Source: Bacteroidota bacterium
GTDB taxonomy: Bacteria > Bacteroidota > Bacteroidia > Chitinophagales > Chitinophagaceae
Assembly: GCA_018267915.1 (NCBI GenBank)
Contig: JAFDXN010000033.1
Span: 248,001-312,000 of the forward strand
Reading direction: 5' to 3'
Length of the DNA: 64,000 bases
Shown: piece after piece, positions 51,372 through 61,330 of the stretch
Layout: every line of letters begins with the position of its first letter
Numbering within the stretch: the first letter of the stretch is position 1
The notes under the pieces: model-generated
The model's database searches: none
What the model was told of the DNA's origin: nothing
What the model saw: only the letters and a program-made list of their open reading frames with translations
Program-made: the position numbers and the translations under genes

Positions 51372-52853
51372 ATGAAGAAGCTTTTGTTCCTATCCTTCGC
51401 GCTTTTTGTGACTTTGAAGTGCCTGGCACAGAACTGGGAATGTATAAAAGCTAACGAGCGACAATACTTCATCAATAATACCGACTATTTAAGAGGCATA
51501 CGTGTTGATTCGGTGAAACAGCTTGGCAATAAAACATTTTACTACCCTTTCCATACCCCCAGAGGTCAATACGTTCTACCCGACGGCAATCCTTCTCCGA
51601 CTTCACTAGACACAAACAGCGGCAGTTGGCTCGGTAAAAAAGTTACGGTGCTCCAGGACGGAACCTGGCAGTTTGACAATCATTGGGGTGACACAGTGTT
51701 CCTAAAAGCAAGTGCACACTTTGGCGACAACTGGATGTTTTATGACGACACAAGTAATCGCCACTACTCGGCAACTGTTACTTCAATTGACACGATGACC
51801 ATATTGACTACTCTCGACTCTGTCAAAACGATAACTCTCACGTCCTATATTGGCGCAAATGTGAACGCAAACGACCCCTTAAATAATGCTGAGATTGTTT
51901 TGAGTAAAAACCACGGTTTTGCACAAGTGGTTGATCTTTATATGTTTCCATTTCACGGACCCGACAGTGCGGCATATGCACAGGGATTTGACTACTATAC
52001 AGACTGTATAGGGGTTGACAGCACAAGAATATTATTTAAACAAATCGACTTTAGAAATCCGGACAATTCGGATTTGTATTCATACGAAGCCGGTGATGTC
52101 TTTGAGTGGTCCGGTTATGACTATTGCTCCCCTTTTTATATACTCGATTCAATAGTGGCCAAGGCTGTACTCGGGCCATCAGCCGTTCAATACATTAAGC
52201 ACCATAGGTACTGGAAATATGACGTAAATAGCCAATCGACTATAAACCAGTTTTCGGTCGACACATTGCAGGTATCTGTGGGATATCATACGTTAATAGA
52301 CACTGTCCTGATGCCTGAGGAAAATGGCATTCACGAAATATTTCATTTTAATCCGGCAGACAGCACACACTGTTATCGGAGCGCGGTGTACTATATCGAT
52401 GATGATATGATCGTGGGCGATATGGTAAATACCTTTGAGCCGTGCGGGAATGGAGCACACTATAAAGATGGGATCGGCCTTACTGACAACTACATTTGTA
52501 CCGACGCAAACCCATGCGGCACATATTCAAGTGACCTCTCATTTTCTTACAAAATAAGTCAAGGCCAACCTTGTGGACAATTGATCCCTTTAAGAGTGAA
52601 TGAATTAAGCTCACGACAAAACCAACTAATTATCAGTCCTAATCCCTGTCAGTATTATTGTGCGGTAAGTTCGGACCAAATTCCGTATACAATATCCATT
52701 TACAACATATTGGGACAAAAGATGCTTGAGAAGACCTGTAGCAATAAAAAGGAGACACTTGATATAAGCCAATTATCTCCTGGACTATATCAGGTACGAC
52801 AAATACAAAAAAACAGCATTAACAATACAACACTTTTGGAAATTCAACGTTGA
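51372..52853 (+). CDS. Secreted T9SS protein, first of tandem paralogues
   Basis: 493 residues from the ATG at 51372 (the longer frame begins with TTG). A signal peptide ends near CLAQ and is followed at once by NWECIKANERQYF, shared with the next gene. The body has no recognised domain; it is rich in Asp, Tyr, Thr and Ser and carries conserved motifs SKNHGFAQ and TFEPCG. The last ~75 residues (SPNPCQYYCAV, then LSPGLYQV) form a T9SS type A sorting domain. The gene is AT-richer than its surroundings. It is probably surface-exported; function unknown. Confidence 0.8.
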   Translation: MKKLLFLSFALFVTLKCLAQNWECIKANERQYFINNTDYLRGIRVDSVKQLGNKTFYYPFHTPRGQYVLPDGNPSPTSLDTNSGSWLGKKVTVLQDGTWQFDNHWGDTVFLKASAHFGDNWMFYDDTSNRHYSATVTSIDTMTILTTLDSVKTITLTSYIGANVNANDPLNNAEIVLSKNHGFAQVVDLYMFPFHGPDSAAYAQGFDYYTDCIGVDSTRILFKQIDFRNPDNSDLYSYEAGDVFEWSGYDYCSPFYILDSIVAKAVLGPSAVQYIKHHRYWKYDVNSQSTINQFSVDTLQVSVGYHTLIDTVLMPEENGIHEIFHFNPADSTHCYRSAVYYIDDDMIVGDMVNTFEPCGNGAHYKDGIGLTDNYICTDANPCGTYSSDLSFSYKISQGQPCGQLIPLRVNELSSRQNQLIISPNPCQYYCAVSSDQIPYTISIYNILGQKMLEKTCSNKKETLDISQLSPGLYQVRQIQKNSINNTTLLEIQR

Positions 52854-52856
52854 CCT

Positions 52857-54350
52857 GTGAAAAAACTACTATTATTCATCGCCCTTACTTTATCCATATT
52901 TGAATGCCATGCCCAGAACTGGGAATGCCTCAAGCCAAACACCAAACAGTACTTCTACAATAGTTTCGGCTACTTGCGCGCAATGCACATAGACTCGGTA
53001 TCCACCCAGGGAAACATCACGTACTACTTCCCGTACCACAGTCTCCGGGGATATTATCATAATCCTCAGCCACTGGACTCGCTGGGTGGAAGCTGGCTTG
53101 GCAAAAAGGTAAGGCAATATACCGACGGCACCTGGCTTTTTGATAACATGTGGGGAGATATTACTATCATCCATGCCAAGGCGAACGTGGGTGATAGCTG
53201 GACTATTTATAATGATACAACCAATCGGTTTTATACGGCAACTGTGAGTTCAAAAGACACAATGACTGTAATGACGTCGCTTGACTCAATTAAGACCATC
53301 ACCATACACGCCTTTCTGAATGCAACACAGGACCCTAACGACATGCTGGACGGAGCGAAAATAATCCTCAGTAAAAATCATGGCTTTGTTCAGGCGATAG
53401 ACCTATATACCTTTCCTATGCACGAGCCAAACCAGGCCTATCAACTGGGATTCGACTGGTGGCTTGACAACATTTCTTATACAGGTCCCACCAAAGCAAA
53501 TATCGCCTTCACCCAGGTAAGCTTTCAGAATCCGGATACAACCGCCCTTTACAATTATAATGTTGGCGATGTTTTTGAATGGCAGGGAGACAATACCGGC
53601 GCTCCATACTCACGACTTGATAGCGTTGTGGACAAGACGGTACTGAGCCCAACAGAAACGAAGTATACGATCAAAAGACGAACCTATCAATATTACCCGT
53701 TGCCCTCACTACCCGTTACCACGTCGAATACGGTTACATCCTATGTCATTTCGGGCATTGACGCGGTTATCGATACCAGCAAAATACCGGAGGAAGTAGG
53801 AGTTGTAAAGTTTTATTATTATAACCCACTCGACAGCTCGCAGTGCTATGTTAGCGCGATGTACGGAAACGGCGATAATTACATTTATCACGATGGCAAC
53901 GGGTATTTCGTGAACACCTTCGAACCCTGCGGCAAGACATTCAGGTACAAAACCGGCTTTGGGGAGATATACGATGCAGAATGCTTCGACCCCACCCCCT
54001 ACACAAGTGACCATTTCGACCAGATGACTTTCTCTTATAAGGCCGGCAATCAGAACGGGCCGTGTGGCTCTTTTTCACCCATAACAGTAGGAATCAGTCA
54101 ACTCAATAAGGAGCGTAACTCCATTTCAATCTCGCCAAACCCTGCCAGTAATTCATTGACAATAACTGCCAGTCAAAAACTAAGCGCCATTTCTCTCTCA
54201 AATATTTTGGGACAGGTGATGTTGACAAATATCACCGACAACAATACTGAGAATGTTGACGTATCATCATTGCCGGATGGCCTATACATATTAAAGACTC
54301 GACTCAGCGATGGAACAATTCAGAAGACGAATTTAGCGGTCTATCATTAG
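52857..54350 (+). CDS. Secreted T9SS protein, second of tandem paralogues
   Basis: 497 residues, starting with GTG, 3 bp after the first paralogue. It has the same layout: a signal peptide, NWECLKPNTKQYFYN, KNHGFVQAIDLYTFPMHEP, FEWQGDN and a final T9SS domain (ISISPNPASNSLTI, SSLPDGLYILKTRL). Conserved pairs such as SLGGSWLGKKV and SWLGKKVTVL, and VGDSWTIYND, confirm paralogy along the full length. The stop overlaps the convergent Smr gene by four bases. Confidence 0.8.
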   Translation: MKKLLLFIALTLSIFECHAQNWECLKPNTKQYFYNSFGYLRAMHIDSVSTQGNITYYFPYHSLRGYYHNPQPLDSLGGSWLGKKVRQYTDGTWLFDNMWGDITIIHAKANVGDSWTIYNDTTNRFYTATVSSKDTMTVMTSLDSIKTITIHAFLNATQDPNDMLDGAKIILSKNHGFVQAIDLYTFPMHEPNQAYQLGFDWWLDNISYTGPTKANIAFTQVSFQNPDTTALYNYNVGDVFEWQGDNTGAPYSRLDSVVDKTVLSPTETKYTIKRRTYQYYPLPSLPVTTSNTVTSYVISGIDAVIDTSKIPEEVGVVKFYYYNPLDSSQCYVSAMYGNGDNYIYHDGNGYFVNTFEPCGKTFRYKTGFGEIYDAECFDPTPYTSDHFDQMTFSYKAGNQNGPCGSFSPITVGISQLNKERNSISISPNPASNSLTITASQKLSAISLSNILGQVMLTNITDNNTENVDVSSLPDGLYILKTRLSDGTIQKTNLAVYH

Positions 54351-55339
54351 CGCTTAAAAAACACTTCCGTCGCGCCGCCATGGTGCACGAGCTCGTAGTA
54401 CTCTATTTCCTTATTGCGACGCAGCAGGTTGTGAACGGCATTGCGGAGCACGCCATCGCCCTTCCCGTGCACCACTACCATTTTGTTCTGGCGGTGCACC
54501 AGGGCCAGCTGGAGGTACTTTTGCAGGGTATCCAGTTGCAGTTGCAATATCTCTGCGTTGCTCATGCCCCTTCGGCTCGGAACCAGCTTTTCTATGTGGA
54601 GGTCTATTTCATACCTTGGTCCTTCCAGGTGCCCCGATAGGCTTTGCAGGCTTATGGTCTTAGGCTTTGGCGGCGAGGGTATATATTTTTCAGGCTGTGG
54701 CTCCTGTTTGCGCTCTTCAAAATCTTCTATCAACAGGTAGCTGAAGCTGGCTTCATTCTTCCGCAGCAGTTCTGTGATATGCGCAAACAGTTTTTGGGGA
54801 CGTATGCGCAGCACACCGTCCTCCGTTTTCATTTCCTTATTCACCGCGTCGATCAGTCGCCAGTTGAAGCGCGGCTGTGCGCTCATATCCGCAAAGGCAA
54901 TATTGTGCAGGTATAGGTGCCCGAAAGCATGCAGTGTGCCGTCATGCTTGAACAAGGTCTGTTCATTAAGTTTCACATCGTAGTCAAAGCGGATCGGCAC
55001 CGGCAGCTCATTCAGCAGGTGTACTTTTACATAGTCTACAACGTCCTCAAATTCATCCATCTTAAAAACAGGCAAAAAAGACAAATAGATGCCTTTTGCC
55101 AACCTTGGCGGCCGCAATTTTTCTTTTTCTACCGGCAGCTGCTCGGGCACAATTTTCTTCTTTTCCTTTTTCTTGTTGGTAAACCAATCCAGGTAAGGAT
55201 GGTCGATCTCATCGGCATAAACAGGAAAATGAGTGCCATTCACCTCCACTTCCAGCATCTGCTCGTTGATGAAGGCGGTCACGCTGCCCTCCTCCCCTGT
55301 CCTTTTCAAAATGATCCTATCGCCAATTGAGAACTTCAT
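54347..55339 (-). CDS. DUF2027/Smr-domain protein
   Basis: 330 residues. An N-terminal KOW-like segment (FSIGDRIILKRTGEEGSV) precedes a DUF2027 body; a proline-rich linker (PSPPKPKT) leads to a C-terminal Smr domain (about residues 245-330) with IDLHIEKL and VVHGKGDGVLRNAV. Smr domains are nucleases found at the end of MutS2 proteins; this protein lacks the MutS core. The start abuts the rdgB stop, so the two genes form a transcript. Confidence 0.88.
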   Translation of the reverse strand: MKFSIGDRIILKRTGEEGSVTAFINEQMLEVEVNGTHFPVYADEIDHPYLDWFTNKKKEKKKIVPEQLPVEKEKLRPPRLAKGIYLSFLPVFKMDEFEDVVDYVKVHLLNELPVPIRFDYDVKLNEQTLFKHDGTLHAFGHLYLHNIAFADMSAQPRFNWRLIDAVNKEMKTEDGVLRIRPQKLFAHITELLRKNEASFSYLLIEDFEERKQEPQPEKYIPSPPKPKTISLQSLSGHLEGPRYEIDLHIEKLVPSRRGMSNAEILQLQLDTLQKYLQLALVHRQNKMVVVHGKGDGVLRNAVHNLLRRNKEIEYYELVHHGGATEVFFKR

Positions 55340-55918
55340 TTATCGTTGTGTATTGAGGAAGTCAATCATTTTGGCTACGGCTATTCCCCTGTGGCTCAGG
55401 CGGTTCTTTATTTGCGGGTCCAGTTCACCAAAGGTTTTGTCGTAGCCCTCGGGCACAAAGATAGGGTCGTAACCGAAACCGGCTGTACCTTTCGGTGCTT
55501 CAGCAATAGTGCCCTTGCAAGTACCTTCGAAATAGTGGGTCTCTCCATTCCATATTAAGCAGATCAGCGCCTTGTAGTAAGCCCACCTGTCTTCCTTTCC
55601 CGCAAGTTCGTCCAGCAGTTTCTGTAAATTCTTATTATCGTCACGGGGTAGCCCGGCAAAATAAGCACTATTTACCCCGGGGGCGCCATTCAGTGCGTTC
55701 ACGCATATCCCGCTGTCATCGGCCATTACATTTTTAGCGCTGAATTTGTGTATGGTCATGGCTTTGACTAATGCATTCTCCTCAAAGGTGTCATAGGGCT
55801 CGGGTATCTCATCATTGAAACCGATATCTTTTAACGACAGCAATTCAATATCCTGCACCATCTCCCTGATCTCCTTTATTTTTCCCGCATTGTTCGAGGC
55901 GATAATCAATTGTTCCAT
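55340..55918 (-). CDS. rdgB: Non-canonical purine NTP pyrophosphatase RdgB/HAM1
   Basis: 192 residues from the ATG at 55918 (MEQLIIASNNAGKIKEI). Conserved motifs: the N-terminal SNNAGK substrate loop, DDSGICVNALNGAPGV, FGYDPIFVP and SHRG near the end. It hydrolyses dITP and XTP to keep the nucleotide pool clean. It sits immediately upstream of the Smr gene, without a spacer; both fit nucleic-acid maintenance. Confidence 0.93.
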   Translation of the reverse strand: MEQLIIASNNAGKIKEIREMVQDIELLSLKDIGFNDEIPEPYDTFEENALVKAMTIHKFSAKNVMADDSGICVNALNGAPGVNSAYFAGLPRDDNKNLQKLLDELAGKEDRWAYYKALICLIWNGETHYFEGTCKGTIAEAPKGTAGFGYDPIFVPEGYDKTFGELDPQIKNRLSHRGIAVAKMIDFLNTQR

Positions 55919-55989
55919 TGCAGGCAAAGATAACACAAGCCCAAAGCTATTGGCACAGTTATATTACACCTTTCTGAAAAACCCTCTTT

Positions 55990-56823
55990 ATGAAAAACTT
56001 ATTTACGATTATCGGCTTAACGCTCCTCTCCGCAGGATCAGCGATCGCGCAAAACCAGGTTATTAACAGCAGCGCCGAATATTATGACACAACCACATTA
56101 CAGCCGGAGGGCTGGACCGTTGTTTCCGGCAACTGGACCTCGGCGGATCATACACCTTATACTACAGATGCCTACGACAGCACGCATATATTCTATGAGG
56201 GCAATGACCCAGTGGGTGTATTGCAGCAGGACATAAATATGAACGGTTATGGGTCACAGATAGACAATGGCCAGATCCACTTGCTGTTTTCAGGATGGAC
56301 ACAATCGCATGCCGAAACTGCAGCCCCTCTTGACCAGGCTGCTGTGGTGGTTCAGGCGCTCGACATAACCAGAACCCAAGTACTTTTTAATTGGTTTAGC
56401 GATACGGTATCATCACTAGGCAGCTGGATGCAGATAACACATTCCTTTACGCCACCTCCCGGCACGCGCTATATGCGTGTTCAGCTGATCGCCATCCGGA
56501 ACCAGGGCATTAGCAATGACGCCTATTTCGATGACGTGCAATTGATCGCAGGAACTTCTACATTTGCGGAAAGCCCCATGATGAATGATCTCTTCTACCT
56601 GTTCCCTAATCCTGCGGTTGATGTCATGCATCTCCAGATGGGTTACGAAGGTTGGTACCACTACAATATTATTTCAATGAATGGCGTGGTAATGAAGAGC
56701 GGCGACATTACAGCCCCGGGAGGTGACATCGATATCTCTTATTTCCCTCCAGCGATCTATTCTATACAGCTTTATTCGCGCCGCGGATACGGCTACCAGA
56801 CCATAGAATTTGTAAAAGACTAA
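55990..56823 (+). CDS. Secreted T9SS protein with a lectin-like body
   Basis: 277 residues. The signal peptide ends AIAQ. The body opens with NSSAEYYDTTTLQPEGW and contains a jelly-roll-like run with Asp-rich strands (FDDVQLIAG), reminiscent of carbohydrate-binding or lectin modules, but I cannot name a family. The final ~75 residues (YLFPNPAVDVMHLQM) are a T9SS type A domain. It is probably surface exposed. Confidence 0.75.
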   Translation: MKNLFTIIGLTLLSAGSAIAQNQVINSSAEYYDTTTLQPEGWTVVSGNWTSADHTPYTTDAYDSTHIFYEGNDPVGVLQQDINMNGYGSQIDNGQIHLLFSGWTQSHAETAAPLDQAAVVVQALDITRTQVLFNWFSDTVSSLGSWMQITHSFTPPPGTRYMRVQLIAIRNQGISNDAYFDDVQLIAGTSTFAESPMMNDLFYLFPNPAVDVMHLQMGYEGWYHYNIISMNGVVMKSGDITAPGGDIDISYFPPAIYSIQLYSRRGYGYQTIEFVKD

Positions 56824-56833
56824 ACACATACAT

Positions 56834-56998
56834 ATGAAAACTTCAAGATTGCTTGTTTATGCAGCCGTAGGCATGATAGCTGGGTTGCTTATCGAAAACC
56901 GCGCGCTGCTCACACAAAAAGAAGTAAGGGCCAAAGCACGGGAATGGAAAACCAAGATGGCAAAAAAAATGAGGAAGCTACAGCCAGAAGAAGCTTAG
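56834..56998 (+). CDS. Small 54-residue membrane protein (YtxH-like)
   Basis: From ATG at 56834: MKTSRLLVYAAVGMIAGLLI forms a membrane segment with a glycine-rich core, then a charged helical tail (QKEVRAKAREWKTKMAKKM). The pattern of a short hydrophobic N-terminus with a Lys/Arg/Glu helix resembles YtxH-like small proteins. It lies 10 bp after the T9SS gene and is probably cotranscribed. It is too short for many gene callers. Confidence 0.55.
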   Translation: MKTSRLLVYAAVGMIAGLLIENRALLTQKEVRAKAREWKTKMAKKMRKLQPEEA

Positions 56999-57022
56999 AA
57001 CACAGAGCTTACGGAGTTAATG
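56998..57022 (+). repeat. Short ACACAGAG-type repeat fragment
   Basis: The stretch AACACAGAGCTTACGGAG resembles the degenerate CACAGAG repeats that occur between genes in many bacteria. It is not coding; a single weak copy. Confidence 0.2.
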
Positions 57023-57091
57023 TTTTTATAAAAGCTGGGAAGTACTTCCGGGCTTTATAGGATGACGTTTATATTGGGGCAAAAAGCACCC

Positions 57092-57958
57092 ATGAAGAAA
57101 TATTATTTTAGCTGTTTACTCATCTTACTGGCAGCTTGTCAGAATCCTGTGCAGCGCAATACGGACCTGTGTAACAAGATCCAAAATTTCGCCATTTACA
57201 GCGCCATAGTGAAAGACACTTTCAATATTTTTGTCTCAACCCCGCCTGGCTACGATGACAAAAAATTGTATCCTGTTGTATATCTACTGGATGCTAATCT
57301 TTACTTCGACATCCTTGCACCCGCCATCAAAAAATATACGGAGTTGGGCGGAGTCAAGCCTTGCATACTAGTCGGCATCGGCTATAAGGATTTCAATACG
57401 ATGGACTCATTGCGATCGAGGGACTACACCTATCCAAAGGCATTGCCGCGTTATGAAATGGCCGCAAGCGGCCAGGCCGATCTCTTTCTCACATTCATAA
57501 GCAAAGAGCTGAAACCTTATATACGACGCCATTACTCCGGCGACACAGCCGGGGCAACTTTGCTAGGACATTCCCTGGGAGGTTATTTTACCCTATATGC
57601 GCTGTATCAGCGACTTGCCCGCCGCGACCATACTTTCAGCACTTACATTGCGGCAAGTCCCTCACTCGATTACAACAACCAATATATTACCCATCAGTTT
57701 GCCTCGCTTGACGAAGCTGTCGACCAGGACTCGACAAGATTATACCTGACATTCGGCGGGCTTGAGGACAGCGAAGATGCAGACGATACAAGCGGAGTGA
57801 AGACCGGAATTTTGCTTGACTCTTTCTCCGTTGCGATACGAAAATGCCGTACGGCAAAAATCATTTTTAAAGCCGATACTTTTTCTAGCCTCGGACATAT
57901 GGATACACCATACCCTACCTTTACAAAAGGACTTTTTTGGGCGCCTGCCGGCAATTAG
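57092..57958 (+). CDS. Putative esterase lipoprotein (esterase D type)
   Basis: 288 residues from the ATG at 57092 with lipobox LLAAC. The alpha/beta-hydrolase body has YPVVYLLDANLYF near the start, the nucleophile elbow GHSLGG near residue 160 and a late histidine in SSLGHMDTP. These fit the putative esterase family PF00756, which includes esterase D and enterochelin esterase. The substrate is unknown; the lipobox suggests an outer-membrane or periplasmic location. Confidence 0.82.
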   Translation: MKKYYFSCLLILLAACQNPVQRNTDLCNKIQNFAIYSAIVKDTFNIFVSTPPGYDDKKLYPVVYLLDANLYFDILAPAIKKYTELGGVKPCILVGIGYKDFNTMDSLRSRDYTYPKALPRYEMAASGQADLFLTFISKELKPYIRRHYSGDTAGATLLGHSLGGYFTLYALYQRLARRDHTFSTYIAASPSLDYNNQYITHQFASLDEAVDQDSTRLYLTFGGLEDSEDADDTSGVKTGILLDSFSVAIRKCRTAKIIFKADTFSSLGHMDTPYPTFTKGLFWAPAGN

Positions 57959-58024
57959 CAGCAGTTCAGCCGAAACAATTCCCTTTTCACTATGTTTTAT
58001 AAACTATCTGATAATAACTTGGTA

Positions 58025-58032
58025 TAATTTTG
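58025..58032 (+). promoter_or_regulatory. Putative -7 element
   Basis: TAATTTTG fits TAnnTTTG, 32 bp before the start at 58065. No clear -33 element. Confidence 0.35.
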
Positions 58033-58064
58033 TAGAGGACCCTACCAAAAAATCTAAATGTAGC

Positions 58065-59162
58065 ATGCGCCCACTATTCATGTTTCTTTTACTGCTTAGC
58101 TTGTCGGCAAAATCGCAGGACGTTGCCCACCAGTGGTTCAATAGCCCTGAGCAATGGGCAAATGCTCCATTGGAAAGCAGCCTTACTATTAGCCCATCCC
58201 AGGTCGATACATGTATCATTGTTGCCAGTAATCGCAAACTCGATCGCAGTGACATGCGGTATATGACGGAGATAAGGGACGAAGGCAAGATCGCTTATTA
58301 TTTTGTTTACGTTAATAGCGGTATTTGGCATGTACTTCCTGTTCCTTCATTAGAACAAGCGGTAAAATACCTGCCCAACAAAAACCGCGACTGGACAGTA
58401 TATACCGAAGGGATGGGCAAGACCTTTATCGGCGATCTCGACCGTGGCATCCGGCTTGCGGCATACTACCGGCTGAATGTGCTGTTGCTCGACTATCCGA
58501 GTATCAGCTCTCATAAAAAGAACCTCGGCAACTATATATTTGCCAAACGCAATGCCAGCGAAGCCTACCACGAGTTCCTGCCTGTACTGGACACTGTTAA
58601 ACAGCTAAGGCAGGCGGGGCAAATGGGCGACGGATGCCTTACGCTCTTTTTCCATAGCATGGGCAATAAGGTAATGAGGCAAATAGCCCGTCACGATGAC
58701 AAGCTGCAGCTTCTTAATGACAGGACCTGGGTAAACAATCTCGTGCTCAACGCACCATGTGTACCCGAGCGCGGCCACAAAAAATGGCTCGGGAAAATAC
58801 ACTTTGCAAAGTCGGTGTACGTCGACTACAATCCAGATGACCGCACGCTTTATTGGGCGCACGTAGTTAGTTTCAAAAAGCAATTGGGCGAAAAGTTAAG
58901 GAAGCCTTTAGTACCGGGGGTGTATTACGTTAATTTTGGTGCAGTTGCAGGCCAGGGGCATAGCAACTTCCTGCCCCTGCCGGCACATGGTCCGGTGGTA
59001 AATGAAGCTATCGGCTACTACCGTCAGGTCTTGCACGGTAATTTATTACAGCTCGCTAATGAAACCGAATTCAGGCCCAGCACTTATTTTGGAATGGGGT
59101 GGGATATTGTTCCTAAGCAAGCAAGTGATGGGATCCAAAGCGCATCCCTTAACACTCGCTAA
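58065..59162 (+). CDS. Secreted alpha/beta-hydrolase (DUF900-like)
   Basis: 365 residues from the ATG at 58065; the longer frame reaching 57816 runs inside the previous gene and lacks its own signal. A signal peptide ([12 protein letters not shown]) is followed by a hydrolase-like body with the nucleophile elbow FHSMGN (near residue 198), a strand [10 protein letters not shown] and a late histidine in GQGHSNFLP. The overall pattern matches alpha/beta-hydrolases of DUF900 type. It lies about 106 bp after the esterase gene and its end overlaps the convergent sdaA by 14 bp. Confidence 0.65.
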   Translation: MRPLFMFLLLLSLSAKSQDVAHQWFNSPEQWANAPLESSLTISPSQVDTCIIVASNRKLDRSDMRYMTEIRDEGKIAYYFVYVNSGIWHVLPVPSLEQAVKYLPNKNRDWTVYTEGMGKTFIGDLDRGIRLAAYYRLNVLLLDYPSISSHKKNLGNYIFAKRNASEAYHEFLPVLDTVKQLRQAGQMGDGCLTLFFHSMGNKVMRQIARHDDKLQLLNDRTWVNNLVLNAPCVPERGHKKWLGKIHFAKSVYVDYNPDDRTLYWAHVVSFKKQLGEKLRKPLVPGVYYVNFGAVAGQGHSNFLPLPAHGPVVNEAIGYYRQVLHGNLLQLANETEFRPSTYFGMGWDIVPKQASDGIQSASLNTR

Positions 59163-60573
59163 GGTTAATGGGAAAATTCATCGCTAATCCACCCTCGGCA
59201 GTTTCTTTATACTTATGGTTCATGTCGAGTGCTGTATGCCACATGGTATTTACCACAGTATCCAACGATATACGCGCGTTGTCCGGATTGCTTTGCAGCG
59301 CCAGTTGCGAGGCGGTAATTGCCTTGATAGCACCCATGGTATTACGTTCTATGCAGGGCACTTGCACTAATCCGCCAACAGGATCACAGGTAAGCCCAAG
59401 GTGATGCTCCATCGCTATCTCCGCAGCCATCATACATTGTCTCGGGGTTCCCCCAAGGCACTCTGTGAGGCCGGCCGCTGCCATCGCAGATGAAACGCCT
59501 ATTTCGGCCTGGCAACCACCCATCGCAGCCGATAAGGTAGCACCCTTTTTAAATATGCTCCCTATCTCCGAGGCCGTCAATAGATAACGAATAATTTTTT
59601 CCTCGTCATAACCGTCACAAAAGGCTATGAAATACTGTAGTACCGCCGGCACCACGCCCGCAGCACCATTGGTTGGTGCGGTCACAACCCTGCTGAAAGA
59701 TGCGTTTTCTTCGTTCACTGCAAGCGCAAAACAGCTTACCCAATCGAGTGTGTACTGGAAACCGGCACCTCCTTTCCGTATGTCCGCCACCCACTCGTCA
59801 TAGTTGTTATAGGTAGCGCCCTTCAAGAGTCGCTTATTCAGCTTGGCAGCCCTGCGCGTCACCTGTAGTCCTCCGGGTAATTCACCTTCCACATGGCAAC
59901 CGCGATAGATGCAGTCGCGCATTGTTTCCCATATCTTCACTACACCTTGCCTGGTTTCTTCTTCGCTCCGCCAGGCATGTTCATTTTCCATCACCACTTC
60001 CGATATGCTCAACCCTGTCTTCATACACCAGTGCAACAAGTCGGCTGCTTTATCTATGGGGAAAGGGAGGTCCACAATAGTGCCCGCGCTATTACCTTCT
60101 CCTTCTTTTATCACAAAACCACCCCCTATCGAGTAATAGGTCTCTGCCACTTGCTGCCCGTCCTTGTAGGTACATAAAAACGTTACAGCATTCGGGTGTG
60201 TCGGCAAGCTCTCGGTAAACAAGAAAACAATATCATTAGCCGGGTCAAAAGCGATCTCTTTCTCCTTGCCCAGTAACATTTTCTTCTGGTCCGTTACCCA
60301 CTGCATACGCGGTTCTATCTGGTTCACATCAAAAGTTACCGGGTCTTCACCGCAAAGGCCAAGTAATACGGCCACATCTGTGCCATGCCCCTTGCCGGTC
60401 TTGGCCAGCGAGCCATATAGTAACACTTGCACTGAAGCTACATTGTCGATGCCCTGTTTGCGGACTGTATCGAGGAAACGGAGGGCTGCCCGCCAGGGGC
60501 CAAGGGTGTGAGAACTGCTGGGGCCTATTCCGATCTTAAAAATGTCAAATACCGAGATGCTTTCTTTTTTCAC
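59149..60573 (-). CDS. sdaA: L-serine ammonia-lyase (serine dehydratase)
   Basis: 474-residue single-chain iron-sulphur L-serine dehydratase, converting L-serine to pyruvate and ammonia. The N-terminal domain has [13 protein letters not shown]. The alpha domain holds the cluster cysteines in GGCQAEIG and [16 protein letters not shown], and [10 protein letters not shown]. It has the combined beta and alpha domains, as in E. coli SdaA. The length is standard. It is convergent with the hydrolase gene; an upstream hairpin separates it from the fasciclin gene. Confidence 0.95.
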   Translation of the reverse strand: MKKESISVFDIFKIGIGPSSSHTLGPWRAALRFLDTVRKQGIDNVASVQVLLYGSLAKTGKGHGTDVAVLLGLCGEDPVTFDVNQIEPRMQWVTDQKKMLLGKEKEIAFDPANDIVFLFTESLPTHPNAVTFLCTYKDGQQVAETYYSIGGGFVIKEGEGNSAGTIVDLPFPIDKAADLLHWCMKTGLSISEVVMENEHAWRSEEETRQGVVKIWETMRDCIYRGCHVEGELPGGLQVTRRAAKLNKRLLKGATYNNYDEWVADIRKGGAGFQYTLDWVSCFALAVNEENASFSRVVTAPTNGAAGVVPAVLQYFIAFCDGYDEEKIIRYLLTASEIGSIFKKGATLSAAMGGCQAEIGVSSAMAAAGLTECLGGTPRQCMMAAEIAMEHHLGLTCDPVGGLVQVPCIERNTMGAIKAITASQLALQSNPDNARISLDTVVNTMWHTALDMNHKYKETAEGGLAMNFPINLSEC

Positions 60574-60595
60574 CGATGATATCTATTCACACAAA

Positions 60596-60624
60596 TGTAG
60601 GGGGAAAATCGCTTTCCCCCTACA
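60596..60624 (-). terminator. Hairpin terminator after the fasciclin gene
   Basis: TGTAGGGGGAAA and TTTCCCCCTACA pair over 12 bp around a five-base loop. No long T-run follows on the minus strand, so it may be weak or act in another way. Confidence 0.65.
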
Positions 60625-60653
60625 ACATTAAAACAAGAGCACATCAATAACTC

Positions 60654-61214
60654 CTATGGCATTAAAACGTGATCTATCACGTGTATCACACCATTGCTCT
60701 GGCCCACGTCTTTAATGCTTACTTTGGCTATCCCGCCCTTGGCATCCTTGATCCACAGCGAATTGTTCTTTTGCATCACCGTTAGCTGCTCACCCTGCAC
60801 TGTTGTCAGCATAGCCATACCCTTGCCTTCTTTTACTTTAGCCATAAGGGCATTTGCGTCCAGGTCACCCGGCACTACGTGATAGGTGAGCACGCTGGTC
60901 AGCATTCCCTTGTTCTCCGGCTTTAGCAGGTTATCTACAGTACCGGCCGGCAACATATTAAATGCCGCATTAGTAGGTGCAAATACCGTAAATGGCCCGC
61001 TACCTTGCAGTGTTTCCACCAGTCCTGCTGCTTTCACCGCGGCTACCAGTGTAGTGTGGTCTTTGGAGTTGACGGCGTTTTCAATAATGTTCTTGCTGGG
61101 GTACATAGGGGCTCCACCCACCATTACCGTTTTGCCGTCTTTGGCAAATGTTGTTGTTGTTCCCATAGTAAGTGTAGTGGATGCTACCGCGATAGCTAAA
61201 ATGATTCGTTTCAT
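60654..61214 (-). CDS. Fasciclin (FAS1) domain secreted protein
   Basis: 186 residues with a signal peptide (ending near TFAKD). A single FAS1 domain follows with the H1 motif FTVFAPTNAAF and the H2 motif NGVIHVIDHVLMP. FAS1 domains mediate cell adhesion or matrix contacts; the periplasmic or surface role here is unknown. It stands between terminators, so it is probably monocistronic. Confidence 0.93.
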   Translation of the reverse strand: MKRIILAIAVASTTLTMGTTTTFAKDGKTVMVGGAPMYPSKNIIENAVNSKDHTTLVAAVKAAGLVETLQGSGPFTVFAPTNAAFNMLPAGTVDNLLKPENKGMLTSVLTYHVVPGDLDANALMAKVKEGKGMAMLTTVQGEQLTVMQKNNSLWIKDAKGGIAKVSIKDVGQSNGVIHVIDHVLMP

Positions 61215-61276
61215 AATCTTTGTCGTTTTGGTTTTCCGTTACATCTACGGTAACTTTTAACCTTTGGTTTTCAGCT

Positions 61277-61306
61277 ATAAAAAAAATCCCCCGGCAAGCC
61301 GGGGGA
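61277..61306 (-). terminator. Terminator of sppA
   Basis: On the minus strand a 9-bp stem (TCCCCCGGC with GCCGGGGGA, two-base loop) is followed by a run of eight T or more. It lies 24 bp after the sppA stop. Confidence 0.85.
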
Positions 61307-61330
61307 CTAATATTTTTGAACGCGGTTGTA

